From Aestuariivivens insulae (GTDB taxonomy: Bacteria > Bacteroidota > Bacteroidia > Flavobacteriales > Flavobacteriaceae), in the NCBI RefSeq assembly GCF_022662195.1, contig NZ_JAKMCS010000002.1, positions 310,001 through 374,000 on the forward strand: a stretch of 64,000 nt of DNA. The letters are read 5' to 3'. A program made the translations under genes and the position numbers. Positions 1-7,633 of the stretch are shown here, one piece after another (position 1 is the stretch's first letter; every line of letters begins with the position of its first letter). Below the pieces are notes generated by a model, which had not been told where the DNA came from, searched no databases, and saw only the letters and a program-made list of their open reading frames with translations.

Positions 1-441
1 TGGCAATTTGTTAAGCACATCGCCCAACTTTCGCTCTGTACCCGATTTAAAAGAATCGGCATTATACACAATAGTATCTCCTTTAATGGTTACGGGCATT
101 TCATAAACCAACTCTACTGCATCTAATGTGTTGTCGTTTTGCAATGTGACATCTTTGGTTAAATTTGATGACGCTGTTTTCACTTCTATTTGCATCGTTT
201 TCATTCCAATATAACTCACCTGGATTTTATAATTGGTATTTTTCTCCAATGACAATTTAAAATATCCTGCCTCATTGGTTATCCCATAGGAATCCAATTT
301 TTGGGACTCTTGATTAATGGCAATAACATTGGCCAATTCTAGCGGTGTTCCAATACTATCCTTTACCACGCCCTCAAGTTTTAGTTGGGCAAAAGATGAA
401 CTTACCACACTAAGCAGCATTAAAAAGGTGAGTTTCTTCAT
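1..441 (-). CDS. TonB-receptor-like outer membrane protein with carboxypeptidase-regulatory-like domain (partial, N-terminal 147 aa)
   Basis: Reading frame open from the ATG at 441 to the left edge, so only the N-terminus is present. It begins with a Sec signal peptide (MKKLTFLMLLSVVSSSFAQ), followed by a domain that looks like a CarboxypepD_reg-like beta-sandwich: 'VVKDSIGTPLELANVIAIN', then 'TNEAGYFKLSLEKNTNYKIQVSYIGMK'. After that comes a plug-like start ('GDTIVYNADSFKSGTERKLGDVLNKLP'). This N-terminal order is typical of flavobacterial TonB-dependent-receptor-like proteins found next to GLPGLI genes. Two GLPGLI genes lie directly upstream on the same strand, 45 bp away, so the three probably form one transcription unit. 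The substrate is unknown. Confidence 0.8.
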   Translation of the reverse strand, partial: MKKLTFLMLLSVVSSSFAQLKLEGVVKDSIGTPLELANVIAINQESQKLDSYGITNEAGYFKLSLEKNTNYKIQVSYIGMKTMQIEVKTASSNLTKDVTLQNDNTLDAVELVYEMPVTIKGDTIVYNADSFKSGTERKLGDVLNKLP

Positions 442-486
442 TAATTAAATTATTATAGTTTTGATTGATTGAAAAACATATTAAGG

Positions 487-1362
487 CTATCTTCTGCTAC
501 CACCTCGACCTCCTCTGCCCCTAAACATTTCGCGCATTTCTTCGGTCTTTTTCTTAACAATGGCATCATACTCAGTTTGAGTGACTTCTTTCCCTTTGGA
601 AGGCATTTTTATAGTTTCTTTTTCTGAAGGGTTTAAAATAATTTTAGAACATAAAATGGTCGTTCTATCGGCACTCACCTCTAATATCAATCCTGGCAAG
701 CCCCAATAAGCATCTGGCCCTTGATTAATGGGGATTTGCGGCGTGTACCAAGCCGTTACCACGACCTCTCTAGATGGTTCTCTTTCCTCCTTTTTTTCAT
801 CTTTGGTTTGCGTCTTCGTTGAATCTTTGGGCTGCTCACTAGATGGCCTTCTTCTAAAACTATTGAAATCGAAACCGGTTATCTTCTTTATTGCTGTAGC
901 CTTAAAACAGGTATACTGCCCTATGGTTTTGGTTTCTGCCCCCAGTTGCCAATCTAAAGTCTGCAAACTATCTTTCACCAAAAATTGTTTTCCAAAAAAC
1001 TCCTGTTCCTGTAAAAGCTGGTGTAACTTCACGTTTTTATACAGATTACCCCCAGTATTGCCCATCATACCAAAACGCATACCTTTTCCCTGTCCAGGGG
1101 CTTCCAAATGTTCTTCTTCTTTATAAAGGGACTCTACTTGGTTAAACGTTAAGACGAAGGTTTTTTCCAATGCACTTTTCATTCGATCGGCAATTTCCTT
1201 TTTACGTTCTTCACTTAGTTGCCTGCCTCCAAAATTGCTCATATCTATGGTCGTTTTGGATTCGTAATAGGCTTTCCCCTGAAAATTGTTTTGGGCGTAT
1301 GAAATAAAAGAAACAATGATTAAAATAAATGAAACTGAAGTTCTTAACGTACGATATCGCAT
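487..1362 (-). CDS. GLPGLI family secreted protein (copy 1)
   Basis: 291 aa with an N-terminal signal peptide ending near 'SFISYAQ'. It carries the family signature WGLPGLILEV near residue 220, preceded by 'VTAWYTPQIPINQGP', the usual layout of this Bacteroidota family. The family has no established biochemical function; members are exported and usually encoded beside TonB-dependent-receptor-like proteins, as here. The middle has a charged Lys/Glu linker (about residues 175-200) and the C-terminus is an Arg/Gly-rich tail (RGRGGRGGSRR), unusual for an exported protein. It is a diverged paralogue of the next upstream gene (1464-2312), probably by tandem duplication. I chose the ATG at 1362 because it puts the hydrophobic signal segment at the N-terminus. 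Confidence 0.87.
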   Translation of the reverse strand: MRYRTLRTSVSFILIIVSFISYAQNNFQGKAYYESKTTIDMSNFGGRQLSEERKKEIADRMKSALEKTFVLTFNQVESLYKEEEHLEAPGQGKGMRFGMMGNTGGNLYKNVKLHQLLQEQEFFGKQFLVKDSLQTLDWQLGAETKTIGQYTCFKATAIKKITGFDFNSFRRRPSSEQPKDSTKTQTKDEKKEEREPSREVVVTAWYTPQIPINQGPDAYWGLPGLILEVSADRTTILCSKIILNPSEKETIKMPSKGKEVTQTEYDAIVKKKTEEMREMFRGRGGRGGSRR

Positions 1363-1463
1363 TGAGATAATATTTAACTAGCTTTCAAACTAATGTATTT
1401 ATCCCTGTTAGACCTAAATTGTGATACTTGGTTTAAAGACCAAAGGCTAAATTCTTCTAAAAA

Positions 1464-2312
1464 TCAACCTCCTATTCTAATTTCAATACTTTCTCCACCA
1501 TCTTCATGGCTATTGTTCCACATGCGTTCTTGCATTTCATTCATTTTCTTTTCCATAATCTTATCGTACTCTTCCTGATTCATCTTATCCCCTTTTTTGG
1601 GTTCAACAATACGCACTTCCTTCTCTGGATTGAGGACAATCTTACTACAGATAATGGTTGTTGTTCCATCGTTAACTTCCAATATTAACCCTGGCAAGCC
1701 ATGATAGTTTGCCGGACCATTACTTATGGGAATTGTTGGGGCATACCACGCCACAACTTCCTGTTGCCGCATTTGAGGCTCCAGGCTTTCTTCTTCAGCA
1801 TCTAAACCCCTATCACCATTTACGCTAATTCGAGATTCCACAACTTGAACTTCTATTGTTTTGGTCGCTTTAAAACATTCATACTCACCAATAAATTTCT
1901 TTTCGCCAGTAAGTTGCCAATCGTGCTTTTGTAGTTTATCCTGAATTAAAAACAACCTACTAAACGATTCATTTTGATTCGTAAACCTATTTTCCTTGAG
2001 GTTTTTATACAACACATCCGAATCTCCCGTGCTTACCATCACAATTTGCATTCCCATGGGCTGGGGCGCCTCCAACTCTTTATCTTCCTTATAGATTGAA
2101 GCTTCTTTATTAAACGATAACAAGTGGGTTTTCTGAAATTGTTTTTTCATCATGTCCATCATGCGTTGGTGCATTTCAGAATTAACTTGTGTACTGTCTA
2201 ATTGAATATCCAATTTACGTGTCGATTTATAGGTTGCAATACCTTGAAAATCCTGCGCCAAAACACTTTGTAGCAAACCTAGTGTAAAGCATATAATTAG
2301 TAACTGTTGCAT
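1464..2312 (-). CDS. GLPGLI family secreted protein (copy 2)
   Basis: 282 aa with a clean signal peptide (MQQLLIICFTLGLLQSVLAQ) and the GLPGLI signature in 'YHGLPGLILEVNDGTTT' near residue 204. It shares the order of motifs with the copy at 487-1362: an N-terminal 'FQGIATYKS' strand, a 'YKEDKELEAP' segment, 'LQKHDWQLTGEKKFIGEYECFKAT', and the signature. It appears to be the first gene of the minus-strand unit GLPGLI-GLPGLI-receptor and starts 123 bp from the divergent histidine kinase gene. The two-component system could plausibly control this unit, but nothing in the sequence proves it. Biochemical role unknown. Confidence 0.87.
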   Translation of the reverse strand: MQQLLIICFTLGLLQSVLAQDFQGIATYKSTRKLDIQLDSTQVNSEMHQRMMDMMKKQFQKTHLLSFNKEASIYKEDKELEAPQPMGMQIVMVSTGDSDVLYKNLKENRFTNQNESFSRLFLIQDKLQKHDWQLTGEKKFIGEYECFKATKTIEVQVVESRISVNGDRGLDAEEESLEPQMRQQEVVAWYAPTIPISNGPANYHGLPGLILEVNDGTTTIICSKIVLNPEKEVRIVEPKKGDKMNQEEYDKIMEKKMNEMQERMWNNSHEDGGESIEIRIGG

Positions 2313-2423
2313 TTTTTGATTTGATTTTATATTGACACTACAAAAATGTTATATCGTTTTAAATAAATCCGTTAACTAGTGTTAACGTGTGTTAAGTCAT
2401 TAGTTTTCTTTGGTTTTAACTGC

Positions 2424-2431
2424 TACTTTTG
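2424..2431 (+). promoter_or_regulatory. Candidate -7 element of the histidine kinase gene
   Basis: TACTTTTG fits the Bacteroidota -7 consensus TAnnTTTG. It ends only 4 nt before the ATG at 2436, so transcription from it would start at or just after that codon. I see no TTG at the usual 17-23 nt upstream spacing. Translation may therefore be leaderless or start at the next in-frame ATG (2445). The call rests on the motif alone. Confidence 0.35.
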
Positions 2432-2435
2432 AACT

Positions 2436-3956
2436 ATGAACAACATGAAATACAGATGGTTACTCTATGCTATTGTATTTGTAATTATTACTACAATAGG
2501 TATTCAGGTGTATTGGAATTACAAAAACTATCTGGTTAACAAGCAACAATTAACCAACGATGTACAACAAAGTGCAGACAATGCCATTGAAACTTACTTT
2601 GCCAATCTTGCCGCACAAAACACCATTGCCTATGCTGTCGAGAGACGATTACCAGAAGATTCATTAAGCAATAGCCAAACAGTGGATAGCCTTATAAATG
2701 TCAGGACCTCTAAAACACATGGCATTATAAATATTGATTCCTTAGGAAACACAAACAATAAAGACATCTATATTTTTAAAGGAAAAAATATTGATTCCGT
2801 AATTGATATTACTCACGGAGGCAATAGCAATTCTACTTGGCGAACCACAAGGCAAATAGCCGTAGAACATGCTGTTGATTTTGATTTAGATTCCATCCTT
2901 AATTTTAAGGATTTTAGAAACCTAACCACAAAGGTCATTATTTCCATGACCAAGGACTCCCTTAAATTGGAAACTATTGATAGCCTACTCCACAAAGACT
3001 TATTGAGAAAACAAATTGACGTAGATTACGGTATAACTTTAGAATCGGCCTTTAGTGAAACCCAGAAATTAAAATCAGAATATATCACCCCTTCCAGTTT
3101 AAGTGTTGTTTCCAGCTCCAATTACCTACCAAGACAGAGCAAACTAACAGTATACTTTAACAATACCGTAAAAACCATTTTAAAAAGAAGCCTTACAGGC
3201 ATCTTACTTTCGGCTCTTTTAATTTTGGCTGTTATCAGTTGTTTATTTTATTTATTGAAAATTATAAAACACCAAAAGCAACTGGCTGAAGTAAAGAACG
3301 ATTTAATAAGCAACATCACCCACGAGTTTAAAACCCCTATAGCCACTATTGGCGTGGCCCTAGAAAGCATCAAAAGTTTTAATGTGATTGACGACAAGGC
3401 TAAAACCAAAACCTATATCGACCTGTCCTCCAACCAACTTAACAAACTAAACGTTATGGTTGAAAAGTTGTTGGAAACCGCAACTTTAGATAGTGAAACA
3501 TTACAATTGAACAAAGACACTGTAGACCTAACTGCTTTGTTAAGCACGCTAACGCATCGATATAAAGTGCAACATTCAGAAAAGCAATTTGTTTTTGATG
3601 CTCATACTGAAACTCATCTTGTTCATGTTGATGCCTTTCATATTGAAAATGCCTTGAACAATATTTTGGACAATGCAGTGAAGTACGGCGGAGACACCAT
3701 TGAAATTGTACTAATTAAACATAACACCAGATTGGACATTGTTATTTCCGATAACGGAGACACCCTAAAAAAAGCCCACAAAGACAAAATATTTGAAAAG
3801 TTCTATCGAGTCCCTAGAGGCAACACACATGATGTTAAAGGTTTTGGCATTGGACTATATTATACCAAAACCATAATTGAAAAACATAACGGTAGTATTA
3901 CAGTGAATATAGACCAAAACAAAACAGCCTTTAAAATTACGCTTCCCAATGGATAA
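2436..3956 (+). CDS. Sensor histidine kinase
   Basis: 506 aa inner-membrane sensor kinase. A transmembrane helix near residues 7-27 is followed by a roughly 220-residue extracytoplasmic sensor region without a domain I recognise, then a second helix near 250-275. The HisKA motif is SNITHEFKTPIATIG, with the phospho-accepting His near residue 295. The ATPase domain shows an N box (NNILDNAVKYGG, near 407) and a G box (GFGIGLYYTKTIIEKHNGSI, near 470). The stop overlaps the response regulator start by 8 bp, so the two are translationally coupled partners. It diverges from the GLPGLI/receptor genes. The ligand cannot be deduced. Confidence 0.93.
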   Translation: MNNMKYRWLLYAIVFVIITTIGIQVYWNYKNYLVNKQQLTNDVQQSADNAIETYFANLAAQNTIAYAVERRLPEDSLSNSQTVDSLINVRTSKTHGIINIDSLGNTNNKDIYIFKGKNIDSVIDITHGGNSNSTWRTTRQIAVEHAVDFDLDSILNFKDFRNLTTKVIISMTKDSLKLETIDSLLHKDLLRKQIDVDYGITLESAFSETQKLKSEYITPSSLSVVSSSNYLPRQSKLTVYFNNTVKTILKRSLTGILLSALLILAVISCLFYLLKIIKHQKQLAEVKNDLISNITHEFKTPIATIGVALESIKSFNVIDDKAKTKTYIDLSSNQLNKLNVMVEKLLETATLDSETLQLNKDTVDLTALLSTLTHRYKVQHSEKQFVFDAHTETHLVHVDAFHIENALNNILDNAVKYGGDTIEIVLIKHNTRLDIVISDNGDTLKKAHKDKIFEKFYRVPRGNTHDVKGFGIGLYYTKTIIEKHNGSITVNIDQNKTAFKITLPNG

Positions 3957-4632
3957 AGTAACCACCATACTTTTAGCAGAAGACGAACCCGCATTAGGGC
4001 TAATCATAAAAGAAAGTCTGGAAACCAGAAATTTTAAGGTGCTTCCATGCGACAATGGCGAAACAGCTTTTGATGTCTTCCAAAAAGAATCACCAGAATT
4101 ATTGGTTTTAGATGTTATGATGCCCAAAAAAGATGGCTTCACCCTTGCCAAAGAAATTAGGGCCATAAACGATTCCACTCCCATTATTTTTTTAACGGCT
4201 AAATCGCAAACCCAAGATGTGGTTGAAGGATTTACCATTGGAGGCAACGATTATTTAAAAAAGCCCTTTAGCATGGAAGAACTCATCGTTCGCATTAATA
4301 ATCTGTTAGACCGAACCAAACTACAAAAAACAAGTGCTATTTTACAGTTGGGACATTACAACTTTAATTTTCCTAAACAGTTACTGCAATATAAAAATGA
4401 AGCCGCAGTACAGTTAACACATCGTGAGGCCCATTTATTGTTCCACTTAATTAAAAATAAAAATCAAGTACTGGATCGCTCATTAATACTTAATAAACTC
4501 TGGGGCAACGACGATTTTTTTAGTGCACGAAGTATGGATGTGTTCATTACCAAACTTCGTAAAAAACTAAATCTGGATGAAAACATTCAAATCATTAACA
4601 TTAGAGGATTTGGCTATAAGTTAATTTGTTAA
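3949..4632 (+). CDS. OmpR/PhoB-family response regulator transcription factor
   Basis: 227 aa. The receiver domain spans residues 1-120, with acidic residues in 'LLAEDEPALG', the phosphorylation Asp in LVLDVMMPKKDG (near residue 54), Thr in 'PIIFLTAKS' and Lys in 'DYLKKPFSMEEL'. A C-terminal winged helix (Trans_reg_C, about 135-227) ends with 'NIRGFGYKLIC', typical of the wing of OmpR proteins. It overlaps the kinase gene by 8 bp and is its cognate regulator. The target promoters are unknown; the divergent GLPGLI genes are the closest candidates by position. Confidence 0.93.
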   Translation: MDKVTTILLAEDEPALGLIIKESLETRNFKVLPCDNGETAFDVFQKESPELLVLDVMMPKKDGFTLAKEIRAINDSTPIIFLTAKSQTQDVVEGFTIGGNDYLKKPFSMEELIVRINNLLDRTKLQKTSAILQLGHYNFNFPKQLLQYKNEAAVQLTHREAHLLFHLIKNKNQVLDRSLILNKLWGNDDFFSARSMDVFITKLRKKLNLDENIQIINIRGFGYKLIC

Positions 4633-4666
4633 ATATGGATTGATTTTTGTACTTTTCATGTCGTAC

Positions 4667-5446
4667 ATGAAGCATCTTATTTATTTACTGTTGTTATGGT
4701 CCTTACCCATAGTTTCACAAGAATCTATGGTGCCTACGCTTGTAAAAAAAACAAATCTCGATATCGAAACCTTTGTTGGAATAGACCATTTTGAATCCAT
4801 TTATTACATTCAAAACAATGTGTTCCATAAAACAACGCCTTCCAAAACCATAAACTACAACAATTTACAGCTAGGGAATTTAACCAGCGCCAATATTTTT
4901 AACCCCCTTAAAATCAACCTGTTTTACAAAGACTTTAATACCGTTGTTATTTTAGACAACAGGCTTGCCGAAATATTCAAAATAGATTTTAATACCCTAT
5001 CGGAATATAAAAATGTTACGCACGTATCGATGGGACACGATAATACGCTTTGGCTATTTAACCAAGACACCCAACAACTCGAACTTTACGATTACAAAAC
5101 CAACACCTCTAGGGCCAAAACCCTACCCATACAAACCGAAGTTTTAGCCCTAAAAAGTAACTACAACACCTGTTGGATGCTTACCAAATCGTACTTGTAT
5201 GTTTACAATTATTTTGGAAGTTTGTTACGGAAAATAAAAAATGACGGATATACGGAGTTTTTTGAAGACAATAACAATATTATTTTCAAAAAAGGCCACC
5301 AATTACTCTATTTGGAGCATGGCACCGAAACCCTAGCCCCCATAGAAACTCCAAATTTGTTGATAAATCAGTTTTTTGTAAACAACGAAACCTTGTATAT
5401 TTACGATTCTAAATTTCTTTACACATACCGTTTAAAAACTAACTGA
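4667..5446 (+). CDS. Secreted protein of unknown function (possible beta-propeller-like)
   Basis: 259 aa from the ATG at 4667, which gives a signal peptide MKHLIYLLLLWSLPIVSQ. The frame stays open to a TTG at 4640 and has another ATG at 4658, but those starts would add residues before the signal peptide. The mature part has repeated short strands such as 'VVILDNRLAEIFKID', 'TLWLFNQDTQQLELYDYK', 'LYVYNYFGSLLRKIK' and 'NNETLYIYDSKFLYTYRL', which suggest a small repeat-based beta-fold; this is inference. It ends 4 bp before the deoxynucleoside kinase gene and follows the response regulator by about 35 bp. No function can be assigned. Confidence 0.75.
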   Translation: MKHLIYLLLLWSLPIVSQESMVPTLVKKTNLDIETFVGIDHFESIYYIQNNVFHKTTPSKTINYNNLQLGNLTSANIFNPLKINLFYKDFNTVVILDNRLAEIFKIDFNTLSEYKNVTHVSMGHDNTLWLFNQDTQQLELYDYKTNTSRAKTLPIQTEVLALKSNYNTCWMLTKSYLYVYNYFGSLLRKIKNDGYTEFFEDNNNIIFKKGHQLLYLEHGTETLAPIETPNLLINQFFVNNETLYIYDSKFLYTYRLKTN

Positions 5447-5450
5447 TACT

Positions 5451-6065
5451 ATGCATATTGCAATTGCCGGAAACATTGGTGCTGGAAAAACAACACTCAC
5501 TAAACTTTTAGCCAAACACTACAGATGGGAACCCCAATTGGAAGATGTTGTGGACAACCCTTACTTGGATGATTTTTACAATCAAATGGAGCGTTGGAGC
5601 TTTAACTTACAGGTGTATTTCTTAAACAGCCGTTTTCGTCAGGTGCTACAAATTCATGAAAGTGGCAAGGATATTATCCAAGACCGAACCATTTATGAGG
5701 ACGCCCATATTTTTGCGCCCAATTTGCATGCGATGGGCTTAATGACCAATAGGGATTATGAAAATTACCGCGCTTTGTTCGACTTAATGGAATCTCTGGT
5801 ACAAGGCCCCGATTTATTAATTTATTTACGCAGTTCCATTCCTAATTTAGTATCACAAATACATAAACGGGGACGCGATTACGAAAACACGATTAGCATA
5901 GATTACCTAAGTCGTTTAAACGAACGTTACGAAGCTTGGATCCACGGTTACAATAATGGCAAATTGCTTGTAATAGATGTCGATAAACTCAATTTTGTGG
6001 ATAACCCAGAAGACCTAGGCAATGTTATCAATAAAATAGATGCCGAAATACACGGGCTATTTTAA
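5451..6065 (+). CDS. Deoxynucleoside kinase (deoxyadenosine/deoxyguanosine kinase type)
   Basis: 204 aa cytosolic kinase of the dNK/thymidine kinase 2-like family, which phosphorylates deoxynucleosides for salvage. The P-loop is GNIGAGKTT (residues 7-15), the DRx motif is 'QDRTIYEDAHIFA', and a lid-like basic motif RGRDYE lies near residue 140. Its length matches bacterial dAK/dGK subunits (about 200-220 aa). A second kinase domain of the same family, fused to HPPK, is at 46751-47884 and shares the RGRDYE lid. Which base each prefers cannot be read from the sequence. It closely follows the secreted-protein gene. Confidence 0.9.
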   Translation: MHIAIAGNIGAGKTTLTKLLAKHYRWEPQLEDVVDNPYLDDFYNQMERWSFNLQVYFLNSRFRQVLQIHESGKDIIQDRTIYEDAHIFAPNLHAMGLMTNRDYENYRALFDLMESLVQGPDLLIYLRSSIPNLVSQIHKRGRDYENTISIDYLSRLNERYEAWIHGYNNGKLLVIDVDKLNFVDNPEDLGNVINKIDAEIHGLF

Positions 6066-6247
6066 GAGGTCTACCATTAAAGATCACTATTGCAATTGTT
6101 TTTTTTGGGCAAATGGCAAGCCACCGCGCTATCCACTATAGTTTTTTAAAATTTTTGGAATTTTAAAAAAGCTGTCGCTCCTATCGCTTTTGCAGGGTTT
6201 ACGGCTTCTGTTTTCAGTCTCAGCTCACAGTATTTACCTAAAACTTC

Positions 6248-6295
6248 TAAACCATTAAACCCCTAAACCCCTAAACCATTAAACCCCTAAACTTC
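6248..6295 (+). repeat. 8-bp tandem repeat, six units
   Basis: Six consecutive 8-bp units: TAAACCAT, TAAACCCC, TAAACCCC, TAAACCAT, TAAACCCC, TAAACTTC. The unit boundary is exact over 48 bp, with variation only in the last three bases of each unit. It is non-coding and lies between convergent gene ends. Confidence 0.9.
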
Positions 6296-6425
6296 TACAC
6301 TCAATACTTTGTACTCAATACTAAATACTTTCAACCTTAAAATTAAAACTGTCTAAAAAGAACTTCTCGATAATAAATTCTTCCAGAATTTCACTCGAAG
6401 TGACATTCAGGCCTATAAACCTTAA

Positions 6426-6474
6426 TACTTTGTACTTTGTACTTTGTACTTGATACTTGATACTTGATACTTGA
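6426..6474 (+). repeat. 7-bp tandem repeat, seven units
   Basis: Seven exact 7-bp units: three copies of TACTTTG followed by four of TACTTGA (49 bp). The switch between two homogeneous blocks suggests separate rounds of slippage expansion. It is non-coding, with no spacers and therefore no CRISPR character. Confidence 0.92.
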
Positions 6475-6525
6475 TTCATTGTACTTTTCAACCTAAAAAA
6501 AGAAATTTGTCGCTCCCGCCTCTAT

Positions 6526-7521
6526 TCAACTTATAAACCCATGTTTCCTGGCATGCTCCATGGCAAGTTTGCTATTTTTAGCCAATAACATAGGGGTCAA
6601 TTTGTAATCTTTGTAGAGTTTATTTACCCGAAGCATCCGCTTTTTATGGTTTACGCGTAGTAAATAAATGGCTAGAATCCTTTCGGGATACAACTTTGCT
6701 ATTTCCAGATAAATATACGGATCATGTTCGCCACTATCACCAATTAAAATAAATTTTAATTTAGGATAGGCTTTTAATAAGTTTATAATCTCTTGTTGTT
6801 TTCTTGGCTTTTCGCCTCTACTTTTAGAAAACGGCCTAGGAAAGTTCCTTAAAATGATCGGTCCCTTAGGAAATTTATTTTTCTTTAAGAAATACTCCAA
6901 ATAGCGGTATAAATTCCACGGACTATGACTTACATAAAAAATAGGATTGGCTTCATGGCCTGTTTTACCTTCGTGTAACTTTTGATAAAACTCAGGTGCG
7001 CATTCAAGGGGCAAGCGTTGTCCTGCCGAAGTCAACAAGGTATTATATAGCACCCGCCATTTTAAAACCGACACTAAACCAGTATGTAAAATAGTATCGT
7101 CTATATCACTAATAACACCATAAGAAGCTGTTTGGGACGGAATTAGCATCTCTCCCGGGAAACAGTTTTCAGATTGTATGGTTCGCTTTACTTGGTTCAC
7201 TTTATAAGAAACCTCAAAATTGACCCAACCTTCACTATTGGCATAGCCTCCTACATCATCTATTGTTTCATCAAATAAAAAATAACCGTCATTATCGGTC
7301 TTTGTATAAAACTCAAAATGGTCTCCCATATTGATTTTAAGTTCTGTATTTTTTATTTCATCGGTCTCGAAACGTTTCCATGCATTAAAAAGGAGCTTAA
7401 AAGCACCCTTTTCCTCTAAATTTATATTCTCATCTTCAATTGCCCTTCCTCTCAAATACACATGACTGGATGTGCCATACGTTTGAAACGCTATAATTTG
7501 GAGTGGATCTTTTTTAAACAT
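6526..7521 (-). CDS. App1 family (DUF2183) phosphatase-like protein
   Basis: 331 aa. The C-terminal half carries the App1/DUF2183 catalytic signature SDIDDTILHTGLVSVLKW (near residues 137-155), an Asp-x-Asp-x-Thr motif of the HAD-like phosphatase fold. It continues with 'FYVSHSPWNLYRYLEYF', 'PIILRNF' and 'FILIGDSGEHDPYIY', the remaining HAD-type motifs. The eukaryotic family founder App1 is a phosphatidate phosphatase; the substrate of bacterial members is not established. The N-terminal half is a beta-rich domain ('VYLRGRAIEDENI'). No signal peptide is visible. The gene lies downstream of hppA on the same strand but beyond a terminator hairpin. Confidence 0.87.
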   Translation of the reverse strand: MFKKDPLQIIAFQTYGTSSHVYLRGRAIEDENINLEEKGAFKLLFNAWKRFETDEIKNTELKINMGDHFEFYTKTDNDGYFLFDETIDDVGGYANSEGWVNFEVSYKVNQVKRTIQSENCFPGEMLIPSQTASYGVISDIDDTILHTGLVSVLKWRVLYNTLLTSAGQRLPLECAPEFYQKLHEGKTGHEANPIFYVSHSPWNLYRYLEYFLKKNKFPKGPIILRNFPRPFSKSRGEKPRKQQEIINLLKAYPKLKFILIGDSGEHDPYIYLEIAKLYPERILAIYLLRVNHKKRMLRVNKLYKDYKLTPMLLAKNSKLAMEHARKHGFIS

Positions 7522-7571
7522 GTAATCGTACTAAGAGCAAACAAAAATTGGTTGACTAAAAATAATAAAAA

Positions 7572-7613
7572 AACCACACCATCCTCCAATTACGCTAAGA
7601 GAACAGTGTGGTT
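7572..7613 (-). terminator. Rho-independent terminator downstream of hppA
   Basis: An 8-bp perfect stem (AACCACAC/GTGTGGTT) encloses a 26-nt loop. On the minus strand it is followed by a long T-rich tail (TTTTTTTATTATT). It lies 20 bp past the hppA stop codon. Confidence 0.75.
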
Positions 7614-7633
7614 CTATTTTTTAAAGAAAATAA

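Larger units (their letters stand above)
6066..6525. other. 460-bp convergent intergenic region rich in simple repeats
   Basis: No convincing ORF lies between the stop of the deoxynucleoside kinase and the convergent App1 gene. The stretch holds an 8-bp tandem array (6248-6295), a 7-bp tandem array (6426-6474) and, between them, a TGTCA(C/T)TTCGA-type fold-back relic in minus orientation (about 6361-6412). Long runs of A and T near 6140-6170 can fold (ttttaaaattttt, aattttaaaa). It looks like decayed repetitive DNA. Confidence 0.7.

Noticed and set aside
728-1126. Plus-strand ORF of 132 codons inside the first GLPGLI gene
   Set aside because: Antisense shadow; Ser/Cys-rich with no signal or family resemblance, while the minus frame has a clear family signature.
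6426-6474. Possible CRISPR-like or telomere-like repeat arrays (with 6248-6295)
   Set aside because: Units are 7-8 bp with no spacers and no cas genes nearby; they are simple tandem repeats.
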